Shown here piece by piece: positions 25,337-33,600 of a stretch of DNA of 37,038 nt. Below the pieces are notes generated by a model, which had not been told where the DNA came from, made no database searches, and worked only from the letters and a program-made list of their open reading frames with translations. Within the stretch, counting starts at the first letter, position 1. The number at the start of each line of letters is the position of its first letter. The position numbers and the translations under genes are program-made. This DNA comes from a bacterium (GTDB taxonomy: Bacteria > Bacillota > Clostridia > Lachnospirales > Lachnospiraceae). The stretch covers positions 1 through 37,038 of the forward strand of contig JAUNSO010000028.1 of NCBI GenBank assembly GCA_030539165.1, written 5' to 3'.

Positions 25337-26029
25337 ATGCGCGTAGCAAACGGTGACAACACGACACTGCTGGATTATCTGAACAAATCTACATCCCAGC
25401 AGTCATCGGGCAATGAGATCATTGATCTGATCAGACAGCACAATGCATCTAACAGTATTTTAAATACGACAGGGAAGTCAGGGACATCTTCATCTGATTC
25501 AACCGCTTCAGATAAAGCCAAGGCAGGCTATGCCAATGTAATCGAGAAGACCAATGGTCTGCAGGAGGAGGCCACAGCATTACTGGGCAGTACGGAGACC
25601 TCTCTGTTTGCAAAGGCAGAAGCATCCGGAAATACAGAGGATGTTGTGAAGTCTGTGGAGGCATTTGTATCAGATTATAACAGTATGCTGACCGCGATGA
25701 ATAATCAGGGTGGCGAGGTGAACAAGGCATACGCAAAGATGATGAGTCAGTATTATACTGAGAATAAGGATGCATTAAATGCAGTCGGTATTACCCAGAA
25801 TGAGAATGGAACACTGAGTGTAAAGGAAGAAACACTGAAGGCAGCACCATTAAGCTCATTAAAATCATTATTTGGCAGTGAGAAGTCTTATCTTGCATCT
25901 ATCAAGGATACAAGTGAGAAAATTGAGTCTAATGCACAGGCCTATGTAGATTACTATAATGGTGGCACCTATAATGCACTGAAGGGTTCCTATGGATTAA
26001 GTGGCTCTTTGTTTGATTCACAGTCTTAA
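25337..26029 (+). CDS. FliD C-terminal-like helical protein (orphan)
   Basis: A 230-residue protein without signal peptide, cysteine or membrane segment. It is rich in Ser, Ala, Asn and Lys. The stretch VEAFVSDYNSMLTAMNN, then GITQNENGTLSVKEETLKAA and SLKSLFGSEKSYLASI, closely follows the C-terminal coiled-coil part of FliD, the flagellar filament cap, where paired helices flank a beta turn. The N-terminal half of FliD is absent and no flagellar gene is near. It could be a secreted or cytoplasmic relic, a FliD-derived structural protein, or a flagellar accessory protein. AAAGGAGG precedes the ATG. TrmO follows by 17 bases. Confidence 0.65.
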   Translation: MRVANGDNTTLLDYLNKSTSQQSSGNEIIDLIRQHNASNSILNTTGKSGTSSSDSTASDKAKAGYANVIEKTNGLQEEATALLGSTETSLFAKAEASGNTEDVVKSVEAFVSDYNSMLTAMNNQGGEVNKAYAKMMSQYYTENKDALNAVGITQNENGTLSVKEETLKAAPLSSLKSLFGSEKSYLASIKDTSEKIESNAQAYVDYYNGGTYNALKGSYGLSGSLFDSQS

Positions 26030-26046
26030 ATACAGGTAAGGATACT

Positions 26047-26745
26047 ATGTCAAGAGAATTAAAACAGATTGCAACAATTTATACTGATTTTCCCGAGAAG
26101 TTCGGAATCCCACGCCAGAGTGGGCTTGTGAAGAACTTACGCGGGAAAATCATTTTTTTGCCTGCATACAGAAATCCGGAGGCAGTGCGTGGACTGGATG
26201 GCTATTCTCATCTATGGCTCCTATGGGAGTTCTCTAAGGCAATCCGGAAGGACTGGTCGGCAACTGTCACCCCACCGAGACTTGGCGGAAAAAAGAAAAT
26301 GGGTGTCTTTGCAACACGTTCTCCGTTTCGCCCGAATCCCATTGGCCTGTCCTCTGTCAGACTCGAATCAATGGAGATGGATGAACAGGATGGACCGGTC
26401 ATCATCGTATCAGGGGTGGATATGTTGGATGGAACCCCGATTTATGATATCAAGCCATATTTACCATACACGGACTCACATCCGGAGGCGGCCAGCGGCT
26501 TTGCAGCAGAGGTTGAGGAGCACAGACTGGCAGTGAACTTTCCGGAAGAACTGCTATGCCTGATTGAAGAGACAGAGCAAGGAAACATCATAGAGATTCT
26601 GGAACAGGATCCGCGGACGGCATTTATCCATGATGAGAAACGCGTCTGGGGAGTTGCCTATGGAATCTATAATATTCGATTTACAGTACGAGATGAAGTG
26701 CTTACGGTGTGTGAGGTTACATTGAAGGATTCTTTTTTTGCCTGA
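26047..26745 (+). CDS. trmO: tRNA t6A37 N6-methyltransferase TrmO
   Basis: A 232-residue TrmO/TsaA (UPF0066) protein that uses SAM to methylate N6 of threonylcarbamoyladenosine-37 in tRNA-Thr. Family blocks are present in order: KFGIPRQSGL, GLDGYSHLWLLWEF, GVFATRSPFRPNPIGLSSVRL, and the GTPIYDIKPYLPYTDS end motif. A C-terminal extension (DPRTAFIHDEKRVWGVAYG) is the usual one. TAAGGA precedes the ATG. Upstream spacing suggests co-transcription with the FliD-like gene. Confidence 0.93.
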   Translation: MSRELKQIATIYTDFPEKFGIPRQSGLVKNLRGKIIFLPAYRNPEAVRGLDGYSHLWLLWEFSKAIRKDWSATVTPPRLGGKKKMGVFATRSPFRPNPIGLSSVRLESMEMDEQDGPVIIVSGVDMLDGTPIYDIKPYLPYTDSHPEAASGFAAEVEEHRLAVNFPEELLCLIEETEQGNIIEILEQDPRTAFIHDEKRVWGVAYGIYNIRFTVRDEVLTVCEVTLKDSFFA

Positions 26746-26841
26746 TCAAAAATTTTTAATGAGTTGTAACGAAATGAAATGTGCGTGCACTAATAGATGT
26801 AACAGATGAAACAGAAGATGCGAGGATCGGAGGAAGTACCG

Positions 26842-27342
26842 TTGGACAAGCAGGATTTGACGAGAATATATGAAGAAAATGCCATGGCAGTGTATAAATA
26901 TTTATTATGCTTGACCAACAATTGTGATATTTCCGAGGAACTGACACAGGAAACCTTTTATCAGGCAACCAAAAGCATCGGAAAGTTCCGTGGAGAATGT
27001 AAGGTTTCTGTCTGGCTCTGTACAATCGCCAAGAGACTGTGGTACAGGGAGCTGGAGAAAAAGAAACGCAGGGCACCGGTATCCATGGAAGACCTGGAGG
27101 ATACTATGATATCCGGCCAGGACATCGAAGAGGACTACCTCTTAAATGTAGAAAAGGTAGAGCTGTTTCGCATGTTACACGACTTGGATGACAAGACACG
27201 AGAAGTCATGTATCTGAGACTGACCGGTGAGCTTAGCTTCACAGAAATCGGCGAGATACTCGGGAATACAGAGAACTGGGCGAGGGTAACATTTTACCGC
27301 GGGAAACAAAAACTGATCATCCATCGACAAAGTAATGATTAA
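26842..27342 (+). CDS. ECF-type RNA polymerase sigma factor
   Basis: A 166-residue extracytoplasmic-function sigma factor. Region 2 (EENAMAVYKYLLCLTNNCDISEELTQETFYQATKS) binds the -10 element. Region 4 (LHDLDDKTREVMYLRLTGELSFTEIGEILGNTENWARVTFYRGKQKL) recognises the -35 box. I choose TTG 26842 as start because CGGAGG lies 8 bases upstream and the product then begins like its relatives; an ATG at 26806 has no site. It is followed by its membrane anti-sigma factor 24 bases later. TGTAAC occurs twice upstream (26765 and 26798), which may be part of an autoregulated promoter, but I cannot establish this. Confidence 0.88.
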   Translation: MDKQDLTRIYEENAMAVYKYLLCLTNNCDISEELTQETFYQATKSIGKFRGECKVSVWLCTIAKRLWYRELEKKKRRAPVSMEDLEDTMISGQDIEEDYLLNVEKVELFRMLHDLDDKTREVMYLRLTGELSFTEIGEILGNTENWARVTFYRGKQKLIIHRQSND

Positions 27343-27366
27343 CAGCACGCAAAGGAGAGTAGATTT

Positions 27367-28128
27367 ATGGAACAAAAATTAAAATGTGCAGTCGTAAGAG
27401 ATTTACTGCCGAATTATATTGAAAAGCTGACAAGCGATGAAACCAATCTGGATATTGAGGAACACCTCAGTGAATGTGAGCCATGTACGAAGGTCTATGA
27501 GGAAATGAAGGCAGAGGTTCCGTCAGACGGTGCACTGACAGAAGCAAAGAATCTGTCTAAGTTCTTACGGAAGACCAAGGTAGTATCAGCCCTTAAAACC
27601 TGTCTGATGGTGCTGCTGATCCTGGGAATTGTGGTCAATGTGATCGTGGATCTTGCGATTAATCAGAGAATTACGTGGTCTATCATTGTAATTGCCGGGA
27701 TTGTTCTGGCTATGTGTACGGCATCTCTTTTGATCTGGGGAGGTAAGAACAAGGGGATTAAGGGTCTGGCGTGTATGTCAGTGCTGACCATTCCTGTATT
27801 GTACGTGATTGCCTATTACTGTACGGCATTTGGCTATGACGGAAGCTGGTTTGGGAAGGTCGCTGTACCGGTCACGCTGATCTGGCTCGTTGTATTGTGG
27901 GTCGGTGTGGCTGTATATAAGATATTTCGGTGGAATTTCTGGGCGGCCTGCTGTATTGTAATGGTTCTTGCAATACCGGCTAATCTGTGGACAAACGCAT
28001 TGGCAAGTCAGGTATCCTTCACAAGACAGGCAGGAACCATTGATACAGTGATTAATTCACTGGCATACGGGGCATGTGCAATTGTACTTTTGGTGGTTGC
28101 ATTGATCAGAAAAAATAAGAGAATTTAA
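27367..28128 (+). CDS. Membrane anti-sigma factor with zinc-finger (ZAS/zf-HC2) domain
   Basis: A 253-residue protein. The cytoplasmic anti-sigma domain has C7, H33, C37 and C40 (EEHLSECEPCTKVY), the ZAS zinc ligands. About six membrane helices follow from residue 75. It should hold the preceding ECF sigma factor at the membrane until an envelope signal arrives. Most ZAS proteins have one membrane helix, so the polytopic anchor is notable. A GGAGAG site lies before the ATG. No target operon is visible in the window. Confidence 0.87.
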   Translation: MEQKLKCAVVRDLLPNYIEKLTSDETNLDIEEHLSECEPCTKVYEEMKAEVPSDGALTEAKNLSKFLRKTKVVSALKTCLMVLLILGIVVNVIVDLAINQRITWSIIVIAGIVLAMCTASLLIWGGKNKGIKGLACMSVLTIPVLYVIAYYCTAFGYDGSWFGKVAVPVTLIWLVVLWVGVAVYKIFRWNFWAACCIVMVLAIPANLWTNALASQVSFTRQAGTIDTVINSLAYGACAIVLLVVALIRKNKRI

Positions 28129-28176
28129 TAGATTTCCTATTCATTATATACCACAAAATCAGTAAAAATTCAAGTC

Positions 28177-28205
28177 TTGTACGTGTTTTAGCATGGAAGT
28201 ATAAT
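28177..28205 (+). promoter_or_regulatory. Promoter of the DUF6323-DUF6179 pair
   Basis: TTGTAC (28177-28182), a 17-bp spacer and a perfect TATAAT (28200-28205) lie 45 bases before the ATG at 28251. Confidence 0.65.
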
Positions 28206-28250
28206 GTTCAGACACAATCATGAAATGCATTTTTGGAAGGAGTGGATATC

Positions 28251-28739
28251 ATGGATCAACCAAACTGGTTACAGCTGATGACAGAGCAGACTCAGCTTGC
28301 AAATGTGATCAAGACCAATGAGTATACAGAGAAGTTCGGACTCAGCCTGACAGAGGAGGAGGCCGGACTTCTTGTCGCAGAGAGAAAGGACAGCCTAAAG
28401 GAACAGAGAAGGGTAGAATTCGGAGAAGGAATTCTTCCAAAGCTGATCTTTGCATTCTGCGATTCTCCCTATCTCTATCAGGATAATTACGTGGATACTA
28501 TGGGAAGACTGCAGGATATCTTCTATTTATTTAAGAACGAATCTTTGGACGGAGCAACGGATGATGAGCTGATTGAGTACATGCGTGCAGCCTTTGATTC
28601 GGAGTGTGAGGGCTCGCTGGATCATCTGGAGGATACCGTGCTGGAGCAGTTTGCCAGAGAGGTGCGTATGAATACACATGACTTTATGTCGGTACAGAAT
28701 ACACCGACCAGATGGAAGCCAGGTGAAGAGGATGAGTAG
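28251..28739 (+). CDS. DUF6323 family protein
   Basis: A 162-residue acidic, probably helical soluble protein. The blocks KFGLSLTEEEAGLLVAERK, RRVEFGEGILPKLIFAFCDSPYLYQ and FYLFKNESLDGATDDELIEYM match DUF6323 as I remember it. The function is unknown. I start at ATG 28251, with GGAAGGAG 8 bases upstream; the TTG at 28233 lies inside poor sequence. It overlaps the next gene by 8 bases, and the two families are usually neighbours, which suggests they work as a pair. Confidence 0.75.
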   Translation: MDQPNWLQLMTEQTQLANVIKTNEYTEKFGLSLTEEEAGLLVAERKDSLKEQRRVEFGEGILPKLIFAFCDSPYLYQDNYVDTMGRLQDIFYLFKNESLDGATDDELIEYMRAAFDSECEGSLDHLEDTVLEQFAREVRMNTHDFMSVQNTPTRWKPGEEDE

Positions 28740-29568
28740 CTATGCTATGGAAGAGCTGCTGCCGATTGTAGCAGAACTGACAGCAAAGTATACAAGAAAT
28801 GAAAGCACTTCGGTGACATACGAAACGGCGGAGCAGCTGATGGGTGCGGTTCTTTACTGCATTCATGAATATCATGAAGAAAGCACATATGACACCAGTG
28901 TCATAAACAAAGAAAATACCATCAGAGCAATGACAACTGTGAAACAGTGTGAAAATGCAAGGAGAGCCTATGAAGAGGGGTATCAGAAGGTACTGAAGAA
29001 AATAGAATCTGTGCGGGTGTCCTATAATCATTTGATTGAAACATTTCAGGCTTATGGAAATGTCAACTATCATGATACAGTGATCAAAGGAGTTGCAGGA
29101 TTTTTTAAGCTCTATGATCCCAGATTTGCGCCACAGGACTCGATCATTACCATGGACTATCCGACGATCAGGCCGATAGGAGAAATGACGGGAATCGATG
29201 CGATAGAGCGATATGTTACAGATATCAGTCTGGAACAGAGCCTGTTACAGGCACTTCCGTCGGAGTGGATCATGGAGACTCTGGCAGCTGATCATATGGA
29301 CTTTCGAACCCAGTTTTATAATATATGCGGAATCGTGCTTCGTGAACTGTTGGGTCAGAGGAAAGTACGGGCATGGGTCAAAGAACTGCCGGCAGAGCAA
29401 ACTCAGTCAGAGCAGTTTCGTGGTGAACTGGAGGAAAAGCTGACAGAGAAATTAAGAAGTATGGTAAAAGAACACTGTCATGATGATCAGGCTTTATTTG
29501 ATTATTTATCCGGGGCACTTCCTGATATATGTGTGGAATTGATCACCGGATATGGATTATCAGTTTAG
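28732..29568 (+). CDS. DUF6179 family protein
   Basis: A 278-residue soluble, largely helical protein. LMGAVLYCIHEYHEES and GVAGFFKLYDPRFAPQDSIITMDYPTI match DUF6179 from memory. No catalytic motif is clear, although the conserved His/Asp block FKLYDPRF resembles a structural core. The chosen ATG 28732 lies 8 bases inside the DUF6323 gene, behind AGGTGAAGAGG; an ATG at 28744 is an alternative. A paired role with DUF6323 is inferred from the overlap. Confidence 0.7.
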   Translation: MSSYAMEELLPIVAELTAKYTRNESTSVTYETAEQLMGAVLYCIHEYHEESTYDTSVINKENTIRAMTTVKQCENARRAYEEGYQKVLKKIESVRVSYNHLIETFQAYGNVNYHDTVIKGVAGFFKLYDPRFAPQDSIITMDYPTIRPIGEMTGIDAIERYVTDISLEQSLLQALPSEWIMETLAADHMDFRTQFYNICGIVLRELLGQRKVRAWVKELPAEQTQSEQFRGELEEKLTEKLRSMVKEHCHDDQALFDYLSGALPDICVELITGYGLSV

Positions 29569-29584
29569 CCGGATTGTGTACGCT

Positions 29585-29613
29585 TTGCAATCATATTGCA
29601 ATTGTGTTATTAT
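29585..29613 (+). promoter_or_regulatory. lgt promoter with perfect palindrome over the -35 box
   Basis: TTGCAA (29585-29590), a 17-bp spacer and TATTAT (29608-29613) form a promoter 48 bases before the Lgt start. TTGCAAT-CAT-ATTGCAA (29585-29601) is a perfect 7-bp-arm palindrome that contains the -35 box. A bound protein there would block polymerase. The regulator is unknown. Confidence 0.6.
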
Positions 29614-29661
29614 CTGTCTGAACGGACTAATAGAGAGTGTATAACAGAAGGGATAAACAGA

Positions 29662-30444
29662 ATGAAAATTGACTTATTTACAATAGGACATTTTACAGTA
29701 CATGGATATGGATTGATGATAGGTTTGGGCTTTTTAGCCGCATACTTATTATTGGGATATCGTGCTAAAAAGTATCAGCTAAGCGAGAACGATGCAACGA
29801 ATATTGCGATTTGTGTGCTGCTTTTTGGATTTCTGGGTGGCAAGCTTCTATATATTCTGGTTGAATTCAAGGCATTTTTGCAGGATCCTTTGTCAGTTAT
29901 CGGATCAGAGGGATTTGTAGTCTATGGCGGTATCATAACAGGCATTTTGACAATCTATATTTATTGTCGGATCAAGAAACTGAACTTTCTGCAATATTTT
30001 GATATTCTGGCTCCGGAGGTCGCGGTCAATCAGGCATTTGGAAGAGTAGGCTGTTTTCTTGCCGGCTGCTGCTACGGCAGAGAGACTGATTCTGCAATCG
30101 GAGTGGTATTTCCGGATGGATGTCTCGCCCCGGCAGGTGTGAAGCTGCTGCCGACACAGATTTTTTCAGCAGGTGCAGATCTCGCACTGGCGATTATTCT
30201 GATGATTTATGCAAGAAAGACAAAATACAAAGGCAATGTTGCAGCACTATATCTGCTGCTGTACAGCATCGGAAGACCGGTTATTGAGTATTTCAGGGCG
30301 GATGAAAGAGGCGCAGTCGGAACGATTTCGACCTCACAGTTTATCTCTATTTTTATATTCCTGATTGCAGTCGGATTCTTTCTGTTTAATGTTAAGACAC
30401 AAAAATCCGCAGCGGATACAGTATCTGATTCTAAAACGGAGTAG
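29662..30444 (+). CDS. lgt: Prolipoprotein diacylglyceryl transferase
   Basis: Lgt moves diacylglycerol from phosphatidylglycerol to the lipobox cysteine of prolipoproteins, the first step of lipoprotein maturation. The 260-residue protein has about seven membrane helices. The signature is GRVGCFLAGCCYGRE, where classic Lgt has GRIGNFINGE; the Cys-rich form is common among Firmicutes. The catalytic-region motif YSIGRPVIEYFRADERG is also intact. I start at ATG 29662 (MKIDLFTIGHFTVHGYG); an upstream TTG lies within the promoter area. Its clients include the lipoproteins at 5110, 11614 and 36463. A palindrome over its promoter suggests regulation, unusual for this housekeeping gene. Confidence 0.93.
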   Translation: MKIDLFTIGHFTVHGYGLMIGLGFLAAYLLLGYRAKKYQLSENDATNIAICVLLFGFLGGKLLYILVEFKAFLQDPLSVIGSEGFVVYGGIITGILTIYIYCRIKKLNFLQYFDILAPEVAVNQAFGRVGCFLAGCCYGRETDSAIGVVFPDGCLAPAGVKLLPTQIFSAGADLALAIILMIYARKTKYKGNVAALYLLLYSIGRPVIEYFRADERGAVGTISTSQFISIFIFLIAVGFFLFNVKTQKSAADTVSDSKTE

Positions 30445-30495
30445 GCGGCAGGAGCGATATTGATAGAGGCCTGCAATGGAAATTAAGGTGATAGG

Positions 30496-31875
30496 ATGAG
30501 TCGTACAGTATATAGGAACGACTATGAAAAAATGACAAAGATGCCGGTTCAGCAATTGATTCTGAGTCTGAGTGTGCCGACAACAATTAGTATGCTGGTG
30601 ACGAATATCTACAATGTGGCGGACACGTACTTTGTCAGCAGCATCGGAACCAGTGCCAGTGGTGCAACGGGAGTTGTGTTTGCTTTAATGGCGATCATAC
30701 AGGCTTTTGGATTTATGCTGGGGCATGGTGCCGGAAGCAATATCAGCAGAAAATTGGGAGCAAAGCATATTGAGGAGGCAAGGATATTTGCCTCCACCAG
30801 TTTTTTTCTGTCCATATTATGTGGGCTTCTGATTATGATCCTTGGATTGACGTTTCTGGATCCGCTGATGAGACTGCTGGGAAGCACAGATACCATACTG
30901 CCGTATGCCAGAAGCTATGCAACGTATATCCTGATTGCCGCTCCGGCTATGGCAGCAGGATGTGTGATGAACAATATATTACGCTATGAGGGAAAAGCTT
31001 TTTATGCCATGATTGGTCTGGCCTCAGGTGGAATCATTAATATTTTTGGTGATATGCTACTGATTTTTGGGTGCGGCATGGGAATTGCGGGTGCCGGACT
31101 TGCGACAGCGATTTCTCAATATATCAGCGCAGTGATTTTGATCATTCCCTATCTGACAGGGAAGACACAAAGCAGATTTGCAATCAGGCAGGTTTCGCGT
31201 GATCCTGCGGTCTTGAAGAATATTTTCTTTGTCGGATTCCCAAGCATGATGAGACAGGGACTGCAGAGTATTTCGGTGATGGTATTGAATCTGATGGCTG
31301 CTGCATATGGTGATGCAGCAATTGCGGCGATGAGTATCGCATCGAGGGTAATTAATTTCCTGTTTTGTGTTGGACTGGGAATCGGCCAGGGATTTCAGCC
31401 GGTCTGTGCCTTTAATTATGGAGCCGGTATCTATACACGAGTGAAGAAGGGTGTATTGTTTGCACTTGGTTTTGGTACATGTATGCTTGGAGTGTTTGCG
31501 ACCATAGGGTTTTTGAATAGTGAGCGGATCGTGACATGGTTCAGAAATGATCCGGAGGTGATCTCTATCGGAGCCTATGCTTTAAAAGCACAATGTCTGT
31601 CTTTGTTTGTAGTTCCACTGTCTGTCTGTGGAAATATGCTGTTTCAGAGCGTGGGTAAGGGCGGTAAAGCCACATTTCTGGCAAGTCTTCGAGGTGGTAT
31701 TTGTTTTATTCCGTTGTTGTTGATCCTGACACCGCTGTTTGGAATCAGAGGAATACAATTATCACAGCCGATTGCTGATGCGATGTCGGCATTGATTACG
31801 CTTCCGTTTATTTTAGCCTTTATCAGAGCGCTTCCGACTGACCGGCCGGTATCTTCTGATACGGTAAGCGAGTAA
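30496..31875 (+). CDS. MATE-family multidrug efflux transporter
   Basis: A 459-residue transporter with about 12 membrane helices in two MatE repeats. The first begins LILSLSVPTTISMLVTNIYNVADTYFV and the second VGFPSMMRQGLQSISVMVLNLMAAAYG. GIGQGFQPVCAFNYGAG is the typical NorM/DinF-like mark. It exchanges Na+ or H+ for cationic compounds across the membrane. The substrate cannot be read from sequence. AAGGTGATAGG precedes the ATG; the gene is 51 bases after lgt. Confidence 0.92.
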   Translation: MSRTVYRNDYEKMTKMPVQQLILSLSVPTTISMLVTNIYNVADTYFVSSIGTSASGATGVVFALMAIIQAFGFMLGHGAGSNISRKLGAKHIEEARIFASTSFFLSILCGLLIMILGLTFLDPLMRLLGSTDTILPYARSYATYILIAAPAMAAGCVMNNILRYEGKAFYAMIGLASGGIINIFGDMLLIFGCGMGIAGAGLATAISQYISAVILIIPYLTGKTQSRFAIRQVSRDPAVLKNIFFVGFPSMMRQGLQSISVMVLNLMAAAYGDAAIAAMSIASRVINFLFCVGLGIGQGFQPVCAFNYGAGIYTRVKKGVLFALGFGTCMLGVFATIGFLNSERIVTWFRNDPEVISIGAYALKAQCLSLFVVPLSVCGNMLFQSVGKGGKATFLASLRGGICFIPLLLILTPLFGIRGIQLSQPIADAMSALITLPFILAFIRALPTDRPVSSDTVSE

Positions 31876-31927
31876 GGTATGTTTGAAAGTTGGGATTATT
31901 TACAGAAGGGATTGCTGGGGATTCGCT

Positions 31928-32572
31928 ATGGGAATATGTTATATTGCAGGTGCTGCAGATACTACACGTATACTAAAACAGTCAATGATAAAAAATGATG
32001 ATTGTGTCATAGCGGCAGATGGCGGATATCGATTATTACAGCACTGGGGAATCAAGCCGGATCAGATTGTCGGGGATTTTGATTCGCTCGGGTATGTGCC
32101 GTCAGAGGAACATGTGTCACAGTATCCATCCGAAAAGGATGACACCGATATGATGATTGCTGTTAAGACCGGTCTTAGTATGGGATACCGGCAGTTTGTG
32201 ATATTAGGCGGGCTGGGTGGCAGACTGGATCATACACTGGCAAATATCCATACACTGGACTATCTCGTAGAGCATGGTGCCAGAGGCTGCCTGATGGGCG
32301 ACGAGGAAAATGTACTGTTGATTGATTCAGACAGCAGTATTACATTTCGAGCAGAGGCCATTGGCAGGCTTTCTATATTCGCATACGGAGGCAAAGCGGA
32401 GGGAGTATATCTCACCGGCCTGAAGTATCCGTTAAAGGATGCAGTATTGACAACAGATTTTCCGATTGGCGTCAGCAATGAATTTACAGACAGAGGGGCA
32501 ACAGTTTCTGTCAGAAGCGGAAAACTGCTGGTGATCTGGACTGGCTCCGTCAGGTTGTGTGATTGGATTTAG
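31928..32572 (+). CDS. thiN: Thiamine diphosphokinase
   Basis: A 214-residue thiamine pyrophosphokinase that makes thiamine diphosphate from thiamine and ATP. The motifs are CVIAADGGYRLLQ, QIVGDFDSLG, KDDTDMMIAVK and GGLGGRLDHTLANI, followed by the C-terminal beta domain (IGRLSIFAYGG, then YPLKDAVLTTDFPIGVSNEF). I start at ATG 31928, where MGICYIAGA is the usual beginning; a TTG at 31883 would add 15 unrelated residues. It is co-directional with the MATE gene. No thiamine riboswitch precedes it. Confidence 0.93.
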   Translation: MGICYIAGAADTTRILKQSMIKNDDCVIAADGGYRLLQHWGIKPDQIVGDFDSLGYVPSEEHVSQYPSEKDDTDMMIAVKTGLSMGYRQFVILGGLGGRLDHTLANIHTLDYLVEHGARGCLMGDEENVLLIDSDSSITFRAEAIGRLSIFAYGGKAEGVYLTGLKYPLKDAVLTTDFPIGVSNEFTDRGATVSVRSGKLLVIWTGSVRLCDWI

Positions 32573-32623
32573 TGTCCTGGCAGATGGTGTTAAAGCTGCC
32601 TGTACTAAGGCTTATTTATATTT

Positions 32624-32652
32624 TTGACACTTACGTCTGAATATGGTATGGT
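32624..32652 (+). promoter_or_regulatory. metA promoter
   Basis: A perfect TTGACA (32624-32629), a 17-bp spacer and TATGGT (32647-32652) lie 33 bases before the metA ATG. The leader is too short for a SAM riboswitch. A weak hairpin (TTAGT, GGCAG with CTGCC, ACTAA; 32569-32608) just upstream may end the thiN transcript. Confidence 0.7.
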
Positions 32653-32685
32653 TACAAGTAAAAATGAAGAAGAGGACGTGATTTT

Positions 32686-33600
32686 ATGCCAATTAAGATT
32701 CAAGATCAGTTACCTGCATGTGCTACACTTGAGAGCGAGAATATATTTGTCATGACGGAGCGACGCGCCATGCATCAGGATATCAGACCGCTTAAGATGC
32801 TGATTTTGAACCTCATGCCGACTAAAATCGTGACGGAGACGCAGCTGCTGCGCAAATTATCCAATACACCGCTGCAGGTGAATGTGAATCTGCTGCAGAC
32901 GGCAAGCTACATTCCGCAGCATATTGATTCCAACCATCTGGAGTCCTTTTATACGACCTTTGATCAGATTAAGGACCAGAAGTTTGATGGTATGATTATT
33001 ACCGGTGCACCGCTTGATTATGTGAAGTTCGAGGATGTGAACTACTGGGATGAACTTTGTACGATTATGGAATGGGGCAAGACTCATGTGCATTCGACCT
33101 TCCATCTTTGCTGGGGTATGTATGCTGCATTATATTATTTCTATGGGTTGCAGAGATATGATATGGATGAGAAGCTGTCAGGCGTCTATGCACATAAGGT
33201 GATTAAGAAGACTTCTCCGCTGTTCCGCGGCTTTGACGATATCTTCTATGCACCACAGTCCCGCGCTATGGGAATCTCAGAAGAAGAGATAGCGAAGATT
33301 CCGGAGCTGGAACTGATGGCAACCTCAGATGAAGCTGGGGTCACAATCGCAAAAACGGTTGACAGCCGTCACTTTTTCGTATCCTGTCATCCGGAATATG
33401 ATGAGGACACACTTGCACTGGAGTATTTCCGTGATGTAGACAAGGGCTTGAATCCACATGTTCCATGCAACTATTTTCCGGATGATGATCCCACCAGAGA
33501 ACCAATCGTTAACTGGCGGTCTACAGGCCAGCTACTGTATTCTAATTGGTTGAATTATTACGTATATCAGACCACGCCATATGATGTTATGGATATCTAG
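32686..33600 (+). CDS. metA: Homoserine O-acyltransferase (MetA)
   Basis: A 304-residue MetA enzyme that acylates homoserine in methionine synthesis. The catalytic triad is intact: C142 in HLCWGMYA, and H235 and E237 in VSCHPEYD. Lys46-region PTKIVTETQL is conserved. Residue 111, which selects the acyl donor, is aspartate (TGAPLDYVKF). Glycine there gives succinyl-CoA use in E. coli, and glutamate gives acetyl-CoA use in Bacillus relatives. An acid at 111 favours acetyl-CoA, but aspartate is unusual. Its promoter is at 32624-32652 and its terminator follows at 33607. Confidence 0.94.
   Translation: MPIKIQDQLPACATLESENIFVMTERRAMHQDIRPLKMLILNLMPTKIVTETQLLRKLSNTPLQVNVNLLQTASYIPQHIDSNHLESFYTTFDQIKDQKFDGMIITGAPLDYVKFEDVNYWDELCTIMEWGKTHVHSTFHLCWGMYAALYYFYGLQRYDMDEKLSGVYAHKVIKKTSPLFRGFDDIFYAPQSRAMGISEEEIAKIPELELMATSDEAGVTIAKTVDSRHFFVSCHPEYDEDTLALEYFRDVDKGLNPHVPCNYFPDDDPTREPIVNWRSTGQLLYSNWLNYYVYQTTPYDVMDI

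Noticed and set aside
26765..26803. TGTAAC repeats as ECF sigma autoregulatory promoter
   Set aside because: The distance from TGTAAC (26765) to a CGT motif (26784) is about 13 bases, shorter than the usual ECF spacer, so the assignment is not supported.
32573..32685. SAM riboswitch or T-box upstream of metA
   Set aside because: Only 113 bases with a promoter 33 bases before the ATG; no S-box or T-box core was seen.
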